In this document: one piece after another, positions 1-7,540 of the stretch | Position numbering within the stretch: position 1 is the first letter of the stretch | Layout: each line of letters starts with the position of its first letter | Source of the DNA: Hoeflea_A sp965204935 | GTDB lineage: Bacteria > Pseudomonadota > Alphaproteobacteria > Rhizobiales > Rhizobiaceae | Strand: one strand, 5' to 3' | NCBI RefSeq assembly: GCF_965204935.1 | Contig: NZ_CBDBFO010000002.1 | Length of the DNA: 64,000 nt | Position numbers and translations under genes: made by a program | Notes under the pieces: generated by a model | The model's database searches: none | Told to the model about the DNA's origin: nothing | What the model saw: the letters and a program-made list of their open reading frames with translations, nothing else

Positions 1-29
1 AGGGCAGTACACGGCACGATCGAATAACG

Positions 30-51
30 CAGGCAATTGTCGATTGCCTTT
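30..51 (+). terminator. Possible weak terminator upstream of obg
   Basis: A 7-bp inverted repeat (positions 31-37 and 43-49, AGGCAAT/ATTGCCT) with a 5-base loop is followed by only two or three T residues. It could end a gene lying to the left of the window. The T tract is poor, so this is a weak call. Confidence 0.3.
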
Positions 52-108
52 GACGTGCGAACACGCGGGCTTTATCCGTATGGCGGGCAGGAGCTGGATG
101 GCAGGCAG

Positions 109-1143
109 ATGAAGTTTCTCGATCAGGCAAAGGTCTATATCCGCTCAGGCGACGGTGGTGCCGGCTGCGTGTCGTTCCACCGCGAGAAATACATCGAGTT
201 CGGCGGCCCGGACGGCGGTGATGGCGGCCGCGGCGGCGATGTGTGGGTCGAGGCTGTCCAGGGCCTCAACACGCTGATCGACTACCGCTACCAGCAGCAT
301 TACAAGGCAAAGACCGGCACGCACGGCATGGGCCGCAACCGCACCGGTGCAACCGGCGATGACCGGGTGCTCAAGGTCCCGGTCGGAACGCAGATCTTCG
401 AGGAGGACAATGAGACGCTGGTCTGCGACCTGACACAGGAGGGTCAGCGCTTCCGCCTCGCCGCCGGCGGCAATGGCGGTTTCGGCAACGCACATTTCAA
501 GTCCTCGACGAACCAGGCGCCGCGTCGTGCCAACCCGGGGCTGCCCGGCATCGAAAAAACCATCTGGCTGCGGCTCAAGCTGATCGCCGATGCCGGACTG
601 GTCGGACTGCCCAATGCCGGCAAATCCACCTTCCTGGCGGCGGTCACCCGGGCGCGGCCCAAAATCGCCGACTATCCTTTCACAACGTTGCATCCCAATC
701 TCGGCGTCGCGAGCACCGATGGCCGGGAGTTCATCATTGCCGATATTCCGGGCCTTATTCAGGGCGCCCATGAAGGCGCCGGCATCGGCGACCGGTTTTT
801 GGGCCATGTCGAGCGGACCCGCGTGCTGTTGCATCTGGTCTCGGCCCAGGAAGAGGATGTCGGCAAGGCCTACCGGACCGTCCGTGGCGAGCTTGAGGCC
901 TATGACCACGGCCTGTGCGACAAGCCGGAAATTGTCGCGCTGTCGCAGGCCGATCTCCTGGACGACGAGTTGCGGACGGCCCTTGCCGCAGAACTCGAGG
1001 CCGCATGCGGCAGCAAACCGCTCGTCCTGTCGGCTGTCTCCGGATACGGCATGAAGGATGCATTGCGTATGCTGGCCCGGATCATCGACGGACAGGTGCA
1101 GGCCGAGGACGTGCAGCAAGCTGCGGCGGGCGGGCAGGACTGA
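109..1143 (+). CDS. obgE: GTPase Obg/CgtA
   Basis: Ribosome-associated GTPase of the Obg family, needed for late 50S assembly and linked to stress and cell-cycle control. The 344-aa protein starts at the ATG at 109, where the family N-terminus MKFLDQAKVYI begins; an upstream in-frame start at 37 would add 24 unrelated residues. The glycine-rich Obg fold covers about residues 1-159 and is followed by the G domain: G1 GLPNAGKST near residue 166, G3 DIPGLI, and a G4 written SQAD rather than NKxD, a variant I recall from other alphaproteobacterial Obg proteins. It stops 4 bases before proB, so the two are probably cotranscribed with the genes that follow. Confidence 0.97.
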   Translation: MKFLDQAKVYIRSGDGGAGCVSFHREKYIEFGGPDGGDGGRGGDVWVEAVQGLNTLIDYRYQQHYKAKTGTHGMGRNRTGATGDDRVLKVPVGTQIFEEDNETLVCDLTQEGQRFRLAAGGNGGFGNAHFKSSTNQAPRRANPGLPGIEKTIWLRLKLIADAGLVGLPNAGKSTFLAAVTRARPKIADYPFTTLHPNLGVASTDGREFIIADIPGLIQGAHEGAGIGDRFLGHVERTRVLLHLVSAQEEDVGKAYRTVRGELEAYDHGLCDKPEIVALSQADLLDDELRTALAAELEAACGSKPLVLSAVSGYGMKDALRMLARIIDGQVQAEDVQQAAAGGQD

Positions 1144-1147
1144 CGCC

Positions 1148-2305
1148 ATGACCACGACCCGTCTCGAAGATTATCGCCGTATTGTCGTCAAGGTCGGGTC
1201 CGCCCTGCTTGTCGACCGCCGGGACGGGCTGCGCCGACAATGGGTCGAAACATTGTGCCGCGATATCGCCGCGCTCCGGGAAAGCGGCTCGGATGTCATT
1301 ATTGTCTCTTCCGGCTCCATTGCTCTTGGCCGCGCCGTCATGCGCGACACCGGACTTGGCCACGACAGGGGCCTGAAGCTGGAAGAAAGCCAGGCGCTCG
1401 CTTCCATCGGCCAGATCGCCCTTGCCAAAGACTGGTCCGAGGCCCTGTCGGAAAAAAGTCTCGTTGCCGGCCAGATCCTGCTGACGCTGGACGATACAAA
1501 AGACCGGCGGCGCTATCTCAACGCCCGCGCCACGATCCAGCAGCTGCTGGAAGCGGGCGCCGTGCCGGTGATCAACGAGAATGACAGCGTCGCCACCAAT
1601 GAAATCCGCTATGGCGACAATGATCGCCTTGCCGCTCGCGTCGCATCGATGGCGGGTGCCGATCTGCTTGTCCTGCTTTCCGACGTCGATGGCCTCTATA
1701 CCGCTCCGCCCGACAAGGATCCCGACGCGCAATTCCTGCCGCACATTGCCGAGATCACCGCAGATATCGAGGCCATGGCGGGCGATGCCGGATCAGACCT
1801 GTCGCGCGGCGGCATGAAGACCAAGATCGAGGCAGGCCGCATCGCCACCAAGGCCGGATGCGCCATGATCATCGCCTCCGGCAAACGCGACCATCCCCTC
1901 CGCGCCATCGCGGAGGGCGCGCGACACAGCCATTTCGAGCCCGATGCCTCGCCTGTGACAGCCCGCAAGAAATGGATCGCCGGGCAGCTTGACCCTGCCG
2001 GGCGGTTCTTCGTCGATACCGGCGCGCTCGAAGCTTTGAAATCCGGCAAGAGCCTTTTGCCGGCAGGCGTACGCAAGGTCACCGGTTCATTCGCGCGCGG
2101 CGATACGGTTGCCATTTGCGATCACGCCGGGTTCGAGTTCGCCCGCGGGCTTGCCGCCTACGGCGCCGATGAGGCGGTACAGATCGCGGGCCGGAAATCC
2201 TCGGAAATTGCCGGAATACTGGGTTATTCCGGACGCGCAGCGATGGTGCACCGCGATGACATGGTGTTGACAGGGGCACAAATAGCCCTGAATGAAGACG
2301 AGTAA
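1148..2305 (+). CDS. proB: Glutamate 5-kinase
   Basis: Catalyses the first step of proline synthesis, ATP-dependent phosphorylation of glutamate to glutamyl-5-phosphate, in the cytoplasm. The 385-aa protein has an amino-acid kinase domain (VVKVGSALLV near the N-terminus, NENDSVA and the GGMKTKIEAG segment) and a C-terminal PUA domain from roughly residue 280. The ATG at 1148 is preferred over an upstream start at 1058 because the family N-terminus begins here and the upstream start would overlap obg. It overlaps or abuts proA, the next enzyme of the pathway, so the pair forms a proBA unit. Confidence 0.97.
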   Translation: MTTTRLEDYRRIVVKVGSALLVDRRDGLRRQWVETLCRDIAALRESGSDVIIVSSGSIALGRAVMRDTGLGHDRGLKLEESQALASIGQIALAKDWSEALSEKSLVAGQILLTLDDTKDRRRYLNARATIQQLLEAGAVPVINENDSVATNEIRYGDNDRLAARVASMAGADLLVLLSDVDGLYTAPPDKDPDAQFLPHIAEITADIEAMAGDAGSDLSRGGMKTKIEAGRIATKAGCAMIIASGKRDHPLRAIAEGARHSHFEPDASPVTARKKWIAGQLDPAGRFFVDTGALEALKSGKSLLPAGVRKVTGSFARGDTVAICDHAGFEFARGLAAYGADEAVQIAGRKSSEIAGILGYSGRAAMVHRDDMVLTGAQIALNEDE

Positions 2306-2324
2306 CGGCAACAGGAACGGTACG

Positions 2325-3608
2325 ATGCTTGACGAAGTTGCGGACAAGGCAGATGTGGCTGAACTGATGGCGGCGATCGGCGAGAACGCCAGGGCGGCCA
2401 GCGCGCCACTTGCCGTTGCCACCGAAGCGCAGAAAAATGCCGCGTTGCTTTCGATGGCCGACGCCATTCTGGCCGATACGGACGTGATCCTGGAAGCGAA
2501 CGCCATTGATATGCGTATCGCAGAAGATTCCGACATGGCGGCGTCCTTCCTCGACCGTCTCAAGCTAGACGAGGCGCGGGTCGCGGCAATGGCCGAAGGG
2601 GTTCGAGCCATTGCCGAGCTCAAGGACCCGGTCGGAGACATCATCGCCAGCTGGACCCGCCCCAACGGGCTTGAGATCGAGCGTGTCCGCACGCCGCTCG
2701 GCGTTATCGGCGTTATCTATGAAAGCCGCCCGAACGTGACGGCAGATGCCGGCGCCCTCTGCCTCAAGGCTGGAAATGCCGTGATCCTGCGCGGCGGATC
2801 GGACTCGCACAATTCGTCCGCGGCAATCCACCGGTGTCTCGTCAGGGGACTTGAGGCGGCCGGCCTTCCCGAACATGCCATACAGCGCGTTCCGGTTACC
2901 GACCGGCAGGCGGTTGGCGAGATGCTCAAGGGCCTTTCGGGCGCCATTGACGTCATTGTGCCCCGGGGCGGCAAGAACCTCGTCGCCCGCGTACAGAGCG
3001 AGGCGCGGGTGCCCGTCTTCGCCCATCTGGAGGGCCTTTGCCACATCTATGTCGACATATCCGCCGATCTCGAAATGGCGAAAGCCATCACGGTGAATGC
3101 GAAGATGCGCCGCACCGGCATTTGCGGTGCCGCGGAGACATTACTGGTCGACAAGCAGGCGTCACAAACCCACCTTGTCCCCATTCTAGAGGCGCTCACC
3201 GAAGCCGGCTGCGAGATCCGCGGCACGACCGCGGTCTGCCAGGCCTATGAGAAGGCGGTTCCGGCGGACGAATCAGACTGGTCGACTGAGTATCTGGCTC
3301 CGGTCATCTCGGTGGCACTGGTGGACGGAATCGGCGGCGCAATCGCCCATATCGGCCATTATTCATCGAATCACACCGAGGCCGTGATCGCCGAGGATGC
3401 CTCGGTGGTCGAGCGCTTCATGAACGAGATCGACTCCGCCATTTTACTGCACAACGCGTCGACACAATATGCCGATGGCGGCGAGTTCGGCATGGGCGCC
3501 GAGATCGGTATCGCCACGGGCAAGATGCATGCACGTGGGCCGGTCGGTGTCGAGCAGCTCACCTCGTTCAAATACCGGGTACGCGGCAGCGGCCAGATCC
3601 GACCCTGA
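2325..3608 (+). CDS. proA: Glutamate-5-semialdehyde dehydrogenase (gamma-glutamyl phosphate reductase)
   Basis: Second enzyme of proline synthesis: NADPH-dependent reduction of glutamyl-5-phosphate to the semialdehyde, working with ProB. The 427-aa protein has the aldehyde-dehydrogenase-like fold, with the catalytic cysteine in TGICGAAE and family segments YESRPNVT, LRGGSDS and IVPRGGKNLV. I chose the ATG at 2325, preceded by AGGA at good spacing. An ATG at 2292 overlaps proB and would add 11 low-complexity residues. nadD follows after 4 bases. Confidence 0.97.
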   Translation: MLDEVADKADVAELMAAIGENARAASAPLAVATEAQKNAALLSMADAILADTDVILEANAIDMRIAEDSDMAASFLDRLKLDEARVAAMAEGVRAIAELKDPVGDIIASWTRPNGLEIERVRTPLGVIGVIYESRPNVTADAGALCLKAGNAVILRGGSDSHNSSAAIHRCLVRGLEAAGLPEHAIQRVPVTDRQAVGEMLKGLSGAIDVIVPRGGKNLVARVQSEARVPVFAHLEGLCHIYVDISADLEMAKAITVNAKMRRTGICGAAETLLVDKQASQTHLVPILEALTEAGCEIRGTTAVCQAYEKAVPADESDWSTEYLAPVISVALVDGIGGAIAHIGHYSSNHTEAVIAEDASVVERFMNEIDSAILLHNASTQYADGGEFGMGAEIGIATGKMHARGPVGVEQLTSFKYRVRGSGQIRP

Positions 3609-3612
3609 CCTG

Positions 3613-4263
3613 ATGCTGGCGGTGACCGAATTGGATCAGATTCCGGCCTCGCTCCTGCGCATGCCCCATGTCGAGCCCGGCATGGCTGTCGGGCTCTTCG
3701 GCGGTTCCTTCAACCCGCCGCATGAGGGACATGTGCTGGTCGCCGACACGGCGCTGCGCAAATTGCAGCTCGACCAGCTTTGGTGGATCGTCACGCCCGG
3801 CAACCCTTTGAAAGACAACAGTAAATTGACTGACCTGGCCACACGTATCCAATGGAGCCAGGAGATCGTTACCGATCCGCGCGTCAAATTCACTGCCTTC
3901 GAGGCGGCACACGGCCTGCGCTACACCGCCGAGACGCTGCAATTCGTGACGGAGCGCAATCGCGGCGTCGATTTCGTCTGGGTCATGGGCGCCGACAACC
4001 TCGCCGGCTTCCATCGCTGGCAGGACTGGCAGTATATCGCCAACACCATGCCGATAGCCGTCATCGACCGACCCGGCTCGACGCTGTCCTACCTGTCGTC
4101 AATCATGGCCAAGACCTTTGATTATGCGCGGGTCGACGAGGCCCAGTCCGGCGCGCTCGTGCGCATGCAACCGCCCGCCTGGACGTTCATTCACGGTCCC
4201 CGTTCGCCGCTTTCGTCGACGGCAATCCGCAACAGCCGGCATTCGGCCTCCGACAAAACGTGA
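3613..4263 (+). CDS. nadD: Nicotinate-nucleotide adenylyltransferase
   Basis: Transfers AMP from ATP to nicotinate mononucleotide, giving deamido-NAD in NAD synthesis. The 216-aa protein contains the nucleotidyltransferase motif GSFNPPHEGH, the segment VTPGNPLK and the C-terminal LSSTAIR motif (the ISSTxxR signature). The start at 3613 lies 4 bases after the proA stop and suits coupling. The ATG at 3661 would also give a functional 200-aa protein starting MPHVEPGM. Longer upstream starts run inside proA and are rejected. Confidence 0.95.
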   Translation: MLAVTELDQIPASLLRMPHVEPGMAVGLFGGSFNPPHEGHVLVADTALRKLQLDQLWWIVTPGNPLKDNSKLTDLATRIQWSQEIVTDPRVKFTAFEAAHGLRYTAETLQFVTERNRGVDFVWVMGADNLAGFHRWQDWQYIANTMPIAVIDRPGSTLSYLSSIMAKTFDYARVDEAQSGALVRMQPPAWTFIHGPRSPLSSTAIRNSRHSASDKT

Positions 4264-4274
4264 ACAGGGCTGTC

Positions 4275-4303
4275 TTGAAACCTTAAGGTTTCCGTGCCTA
4301 TCT
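4275..4303 (+). promoter_or_regulatory. Predicted sigma70 promoter with 16-bp palindrome, upstream of rsfS
   Basis: TTGAAA at 4275-4280, a 17-base spacer and CTATCT at 4298-4303 resemble the alphaproteobacterial housekeeping promoter. The -35 and spacer contain a perfect 16-bp palindrome, GAAACCTTAAGGTTTC, at 4277-4292, which could be a regulator site. It lies just after the nadD stop, so rsfS may have its own promoter. Prediction by eye only. Confidence 0.4.
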
Positions 4304-4384
4304 TTGGGTGTATTTGCAGAAACATGTGCCCTCTGAGTCGTTTTTATACTGTTCAGATGGCGTTGAAGCGGAGAAACAACGGCA

Positions 4385-4861
4385 ATGGGGCCGGCAGGTC
4401 TCCGCGCAGTAGCAGGTACACAGCTTGTTCTGTCACAGAAAGGAAAGACACTGAGAACAGCACACAGCAAGGGAAATGTTGAACACATTTCCTCATCCGC
4501 ATTGGAAAGCGGCAATGCTGCATTTCATGCGTTGAAACTGGTCCTCGCCAGCCTCGAGGAATCCAAGGCCGAAGACGTTGTCTCCATCGACATTACCGGT
4601 AAGTCGGCTCTGGGCGACCACATGGTGGTCTCGTCCGGTCGTTCTAACCGTCATGTCACGGCGATCTGCGACCATCTCTTGCGTGACCTGAAAGACGCCG
4701 GTTTCGGTACGGCGAAGGTTGAGGGTCTGAGCAATGGTGACTGGGTCCTGATCGACGCAGGCGACATCATCATTCATGTATTCCGGCCCGAAGTCAGGGA
4801 ATTCTACAACATCGAGAAGATGTGGATGACCCCTGAGATCGACGAGGATACGCTGCACTAG
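4385..4861 (+). CDS. rsfS: Ribosome silencing factor RsfS
   Basis: RsfS (RsfA/Iojap family) binds L14 of the 50S subunit and blocks subunit joining when nutrients are scarce. The 158-aa reading frame contains the conserved core SKAEDVVSIDITGKSALGD, then SGRSNRHV, GDWVLIDAGDIIIHVF and REFYNIEKMW. The ATG at 4385 has GGAG 11 bases upstream. A shorter form could start at a CTG at 4451, which has AAGGA just upstream and would give 136 aa, closer to the family length. It sits after nadD as in many bacteria and was probably linked to rlmH before the IS66 insertion. Confidence 0.93.
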   Translation: MGPAGLRAVAGTQLVLSQKGKTLRTAHSKGNVEHISSSALESGNAAFHALKLVLASLEESKAEDVVSIDITGKSALGDHMVVSSGRSNRHVTAICDHLLRDLKDAGFGTAKVEGLSNGDWVLIDAGDIIIHVFRPEVREFYNIEKMWMTPEIDEDTLH

Positions 4862-4920
4862 CGCTTGCCGGCTGCCATCGCACAGCAGCGAAGGTGGTTG
4901 GATTACGCTGGTAACATATT

Positions 4921-4928
4921 GATTTAAG
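4921..4928 (+). repeat. Target site duplication, left copy (IS66 element)
   Basis: GATTTAAG immediately precedes the left terminal repeat and is repeated exactly at 6707-6714 after the right one. Eight bases is the duplication length typical of the IS66 family. Confidence 0.93.
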
Positions 4929-4943
4929 GTAACTGCTCACCCC
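4929..4943 (+). repeat. IS66 left terminal inverted repeat
   Basis: GTAACTGCTCACCCC, an exact inverted match to 6692-6706. Confidence 0.94.
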
Positions 4944-5220
4944 CACTTTAAGTCCCCGAGATTCAACGGCGGTTTCAGACCCACTAGCTCAATCGAGATG
5001 CCTTTTTGGCCTCGGAGTGGTGCGACGATTTGAATCGGCTATTAACGATCCCCTCATTGCGATTTTCGTGATTCTATCGGGTTATGACACGTGTTCGATT
5101 GATTTGGGAAAAGCCGCATTGGGGTGGTCTTTCAGTCAAGGCTACTCGCTGCATTTGGAAGCCTGAAAAGGCGATGCGGCCACCGCATGGCCTGATGTCC
5201 ATGGCATCGCGGGCGGACTG

Positions 5221-6690
5221 ATGGCAAGCGTGAATGGCACTTCCCTGCGTGAAGAGTTCGATGCTGCCAGGGCGCGCATTGCCGCGCTGCGCAAAGCGGG
5301 CAGGATTTCAGATGACGTCGATGCGGTTATTGGCGTGTTGTGCAGCTTGCTGGGCATCCTGATCGCCATCTTTCTGGAAAAGACGACCAGGAAGACCGGC
5401 AAGAACTCCAGTATTGCGCCGTCGCAGACGGATAAGGACAACACCGGGAAACGGAGCAAAAAGGCTTCCGGCAAGGGTGTGGCGCCGAACTGGATGACGG
5501 GCGAAAACCTTCGCAAGGTCACCGTCGGGGAAACCTCCACCGTCCAGGTTTGTGACAGTTGCGGGGCTGATCTCTCAGACGTCGAACCCTCGGCGCGCGA
5601 GGAACGCATCCATCTCGATATCATGTTCGAGGTTGTCGAGAAAAAGGTCGTCGCAGAAACCAGGGACTGCCCCAAATGCCGCACCCGAACCAAGGGGCGT
5701 TTCCCTGAAAACATGCCGGGGCCTTTGCAATATGGCGTTGGCTTTCAGGCCTTCGTGATCAACCTGCTGATTGCCCAGATGCTGTCTTTGCGCCGCGCCG
5801 TCGAACTGGTGCGGGCCATCTCTGGCGTCAGGATGTCGCAGGCCACCTGCCTGGGCTACATCCAGCGACTGCACGAGGCGCTTGAACCCTGGGAAACGGC
5901 TGCCGCCGCACATCTTCTGACCCGCCCGGCCCTGCATGCCGATGAGACCGGTTTCAGGGTCGACAGCAAAAACCAGTGGCTGCATGTGCTGACCGATGAC
6001 TCCCTGACCCTCAAGTTCCTGCACCCCAGGCGCGGCAAGGAAGCGATAGAGGCATTCGGCATCATTCCGGTCTACACCGGGGTGTTGATCCATGATTGCT
6101 GGGCATCCTACCTTGCATACAGCCAGTGCAAGCATCAGCTATGCGGGTCGCATCTGCTTCGGGAACTGACCTTTGTCGTCGACTCCAACAATTACCGTTG
6201 GGCGCGCCTGATGAGGAAGGTGTTGCGTGAGGTCTGCCATAAGGTCAACAAGAGCGAGACCGGGGTGTTGAGCGAGGCCGAATGTCGCAAGATACGCAAA
6301 AGGTATCGGACCATTCTGACGCAAGGTGCCGGGGAAATGCCCGAAGTTCCTGCGAAACCGGAAGGTAAGCGCGGACGGGTCGCAAAGTCGGATGCCCACA
6401 ACCTGCATGAGCGTCTGTTGAAACACGAGGACTCCGTGCTTCGCTTCATGAGCGAACCCGATGTCAGCTTCACCAATAACGCGGGCGAGCAAAAAATCAG
6501 GATGGCAAAGGTCAAAATCAAAGTCTCGGGCTGCTTCCGGACAGACCGCTATGCACACGCCTGGTGCCGGATATCAAGCTACCTGAGTTCCATGGGTGCC
6601 CTCGGATATAATCCACTTGTCGCGATCCAGATCGCGCTGGCCGGAAATGCCGCCAATATGGTCAAATCACACTATGCTCAAGACGCGTGA
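5221..6690 (+). CDS. IS66-family transposase (TnpC-type)
   Basis: The 489-aa DDE transposase moves the surrounding element. Visible parts are an N-terminal coiled segment with a short hydrophobic stretch near residues 38-50, a zinc-finger-like pair of cysteine motifs (CDSCGADL and CPKCRTRT), and the catalytic core with LHADETGF (first Asp), IHDCWASY (second Asp) and TNNAGEQKIRM (Glu), the order expected for IS66. The frame is open throughout. The ATG at 5221 lies 7 bases after an ATG-rich leader, and no better start is visible. No separate TnpA or TnpB gene accompanies it. Confidence 0.95.
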   Translation: MASVNGTSLREEFDAARARIAALRKAGRISDDVDAVIGVLCSLLGILIAIFLEKTTRKTGKNSSIAPSQTDKDNTGKRSKKASGKGVAPNWMTGENLRKVTVGETSTVQVCDSCGADLSDVEPSAREERIHLDIMFEVVEKKVVAETRDCPKCRTRTKGRFPENMPGPLQYGVGFQAFVINLLIAQMLSLRRAVELVRAISGVRMSQATCLGYIQRLHEALEPWETAAAAHLLTRPALHADETGFRVDSKNQWLHVLTDDSLTLKFLHPRRGKEAIEAFGIIPVYTGVLIHDCWASYLAYSQCKHQLCGSHLLRELTFVVDSNNYRWARLMRKVLREVCHKVNKSETGVLSEAECRKIRKRYRTILTQGAGEMPEVPAKPEGKRGRVAKSDAHNLHERLLKHEDSVLRFMSEPDVSFTNNAGEQKIRMAKVKIKVSGCFRTDRYAHAWCRISSYLSSMGALGYNPLVAIQIALAGNAANMVKSHYAQDA

Positions 6691-6691
6691 C

Positions 6692-6706
6692 GGGGTGAGC
6701 AGTTAC
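6692..6706 (-). repeat. IS66 right terminal inverted repeat
   Basis: GGGGTGAGCAGTTAC, the exact complement of the left end, starting one base after the transposase stop codon. Confidence 0.94.
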
Positions 6707-6714
6707 GATTTAAG
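6707..6714 (+). repeat. Target site duplication, right copy (IS66 element)
   Basis: GATTTAAG follows the right terminal repeat and matches 4921-4928 exactly. Confidence 0.93.
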
Positions 6715-6818
6715 TGTGGTTTGGATCCGCACGCGCATCTTGTGTGCGTTTCCGCAGGATCACACGGCACGCTGGTCGCCGGCATCCGCCACCGGTTGCT
6801 GCGACGCTGCGAGGCAAC

Positions 6819-7301
6819 ATGCGGATATCGATATACGCCGTGGGCCGGTTGAAGTCCGGCCCCGAAAGAGAGCTTTCAGCGCGTTACATCGATCGATTCT
6901 CCAAAACCGGCGCATCACGAGGTCTGACATTCGACCGCATTGTCGAATTGCCGGAAAGCCGCGCCTCCGCTGCCGCGACCCGCAAGCGCGAAGAGCATGA
7001 AGGCCTGGCCCGGCAGCTGCCCGCCGATGCGCTGATCGTTGCCCTTGATGAGGGTGGCAAAGCACTGGATTCCAACGCCTTTGCCCGAATGCTGCAGGAA
7101 TGGAACGATGCCGGGCATCGGGACCTTGCCATGATCATCGGCGGCGCCGACGGCCTTGACCGGGAACTCATTGCCCGCGCGGATGCGGTGCTGTCCTTCG
7201 GGAAGCTGACCTGGCCACACCAGATCGTGCGGATCCTGCTGGCCGAGCAGCTCTATCGGGCGGCGACAATTTTGACCGGCCACCCCTATCACCGCAACTA
7301 G
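6819..7301 (+). CDS. rlmH: 23S rRNA (pseudouridine1915-N3)-methyltransferase RlmH
   Basis: Methylates pseudouridine 1915 of 23S rRNA in helix 69 of assembled ribosomes, using S-adenosylmethionine. The 160-aa SPOUT-class protein has the C-terminal knot region with MIIGGADGLD near residue 105, LSFGKLTWPHQ and the terminal GHPYHRN. The start at 6819 gives the family N-terminus MRISIYAVG and has GAGG 4 bases upstream. It normally follows rsfS; the IS66 element now separates them, leaving about 104 bases of native leader before the start. Confidence 0.95.
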   Translation: MRISIYAVGRLKSGPERELSARYIDRFSKTGASRGLTFDRIVELPESRASAAATRKREEHEGLARQLPADALIVALDEGGKALDSNAFARMLQEWNDAGHRDLAMIIGGADGLDRELIARADAVLSFGKLTWPHQIVRILLAEQLYRAATILTGHPYHRN

Positions 7302-7540
7302 CGCGCATCTGGCTCGATAAGCTGTTCAAGGCCGGAATCCCGCCATATCCCGGCCACTCTTCGCTGGCAGACAGGCCGATAGGCAGCCCCGTCCCCTAAA
7401 GACGGTGCATCCCTGCGGCAAACGCGATTCCGGCCAAGGCAACAGTGGTCTGCACGACCACTGCCCGCGCCGGAAAAGAGAATGTTGCATTGGCTCACCT
7501 GGAGCGGCGATAATGGGTGTGGGGTGAAGAACGGGAACCA

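Larger units (their letters stand above)
4929..6706 (+). mobile_element. Complete IS66-family insertion sequence
   Basis: A 1778-bp element bounded by perfect 15-bp inverted repeats (GTAACTGCTCACCCC at 4929-4943; its complement at 6692-6706) and flanked by the 8-bp duplication GATTTAAG. It has one transposase gene (5221-6690) and a leader of about 290 bases without a recognisable accessory gene, so it resembles the single-gene IS66 subgroup (ISBst12-like) rather than three-gene IS66 elements. It lies between rsfS and rlmH. The intact ends, open transposase and exact duplication suggest a recent insertion. Confidence 0.95.

Noticed and set aside
7443..7463. 8-bp hairpin between rlmH and envC as a terminator
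   Set aside because: CAGTGGTC/GACCACTG with a 5-base loop is not followed by a T tract, so terminator status is not supported.
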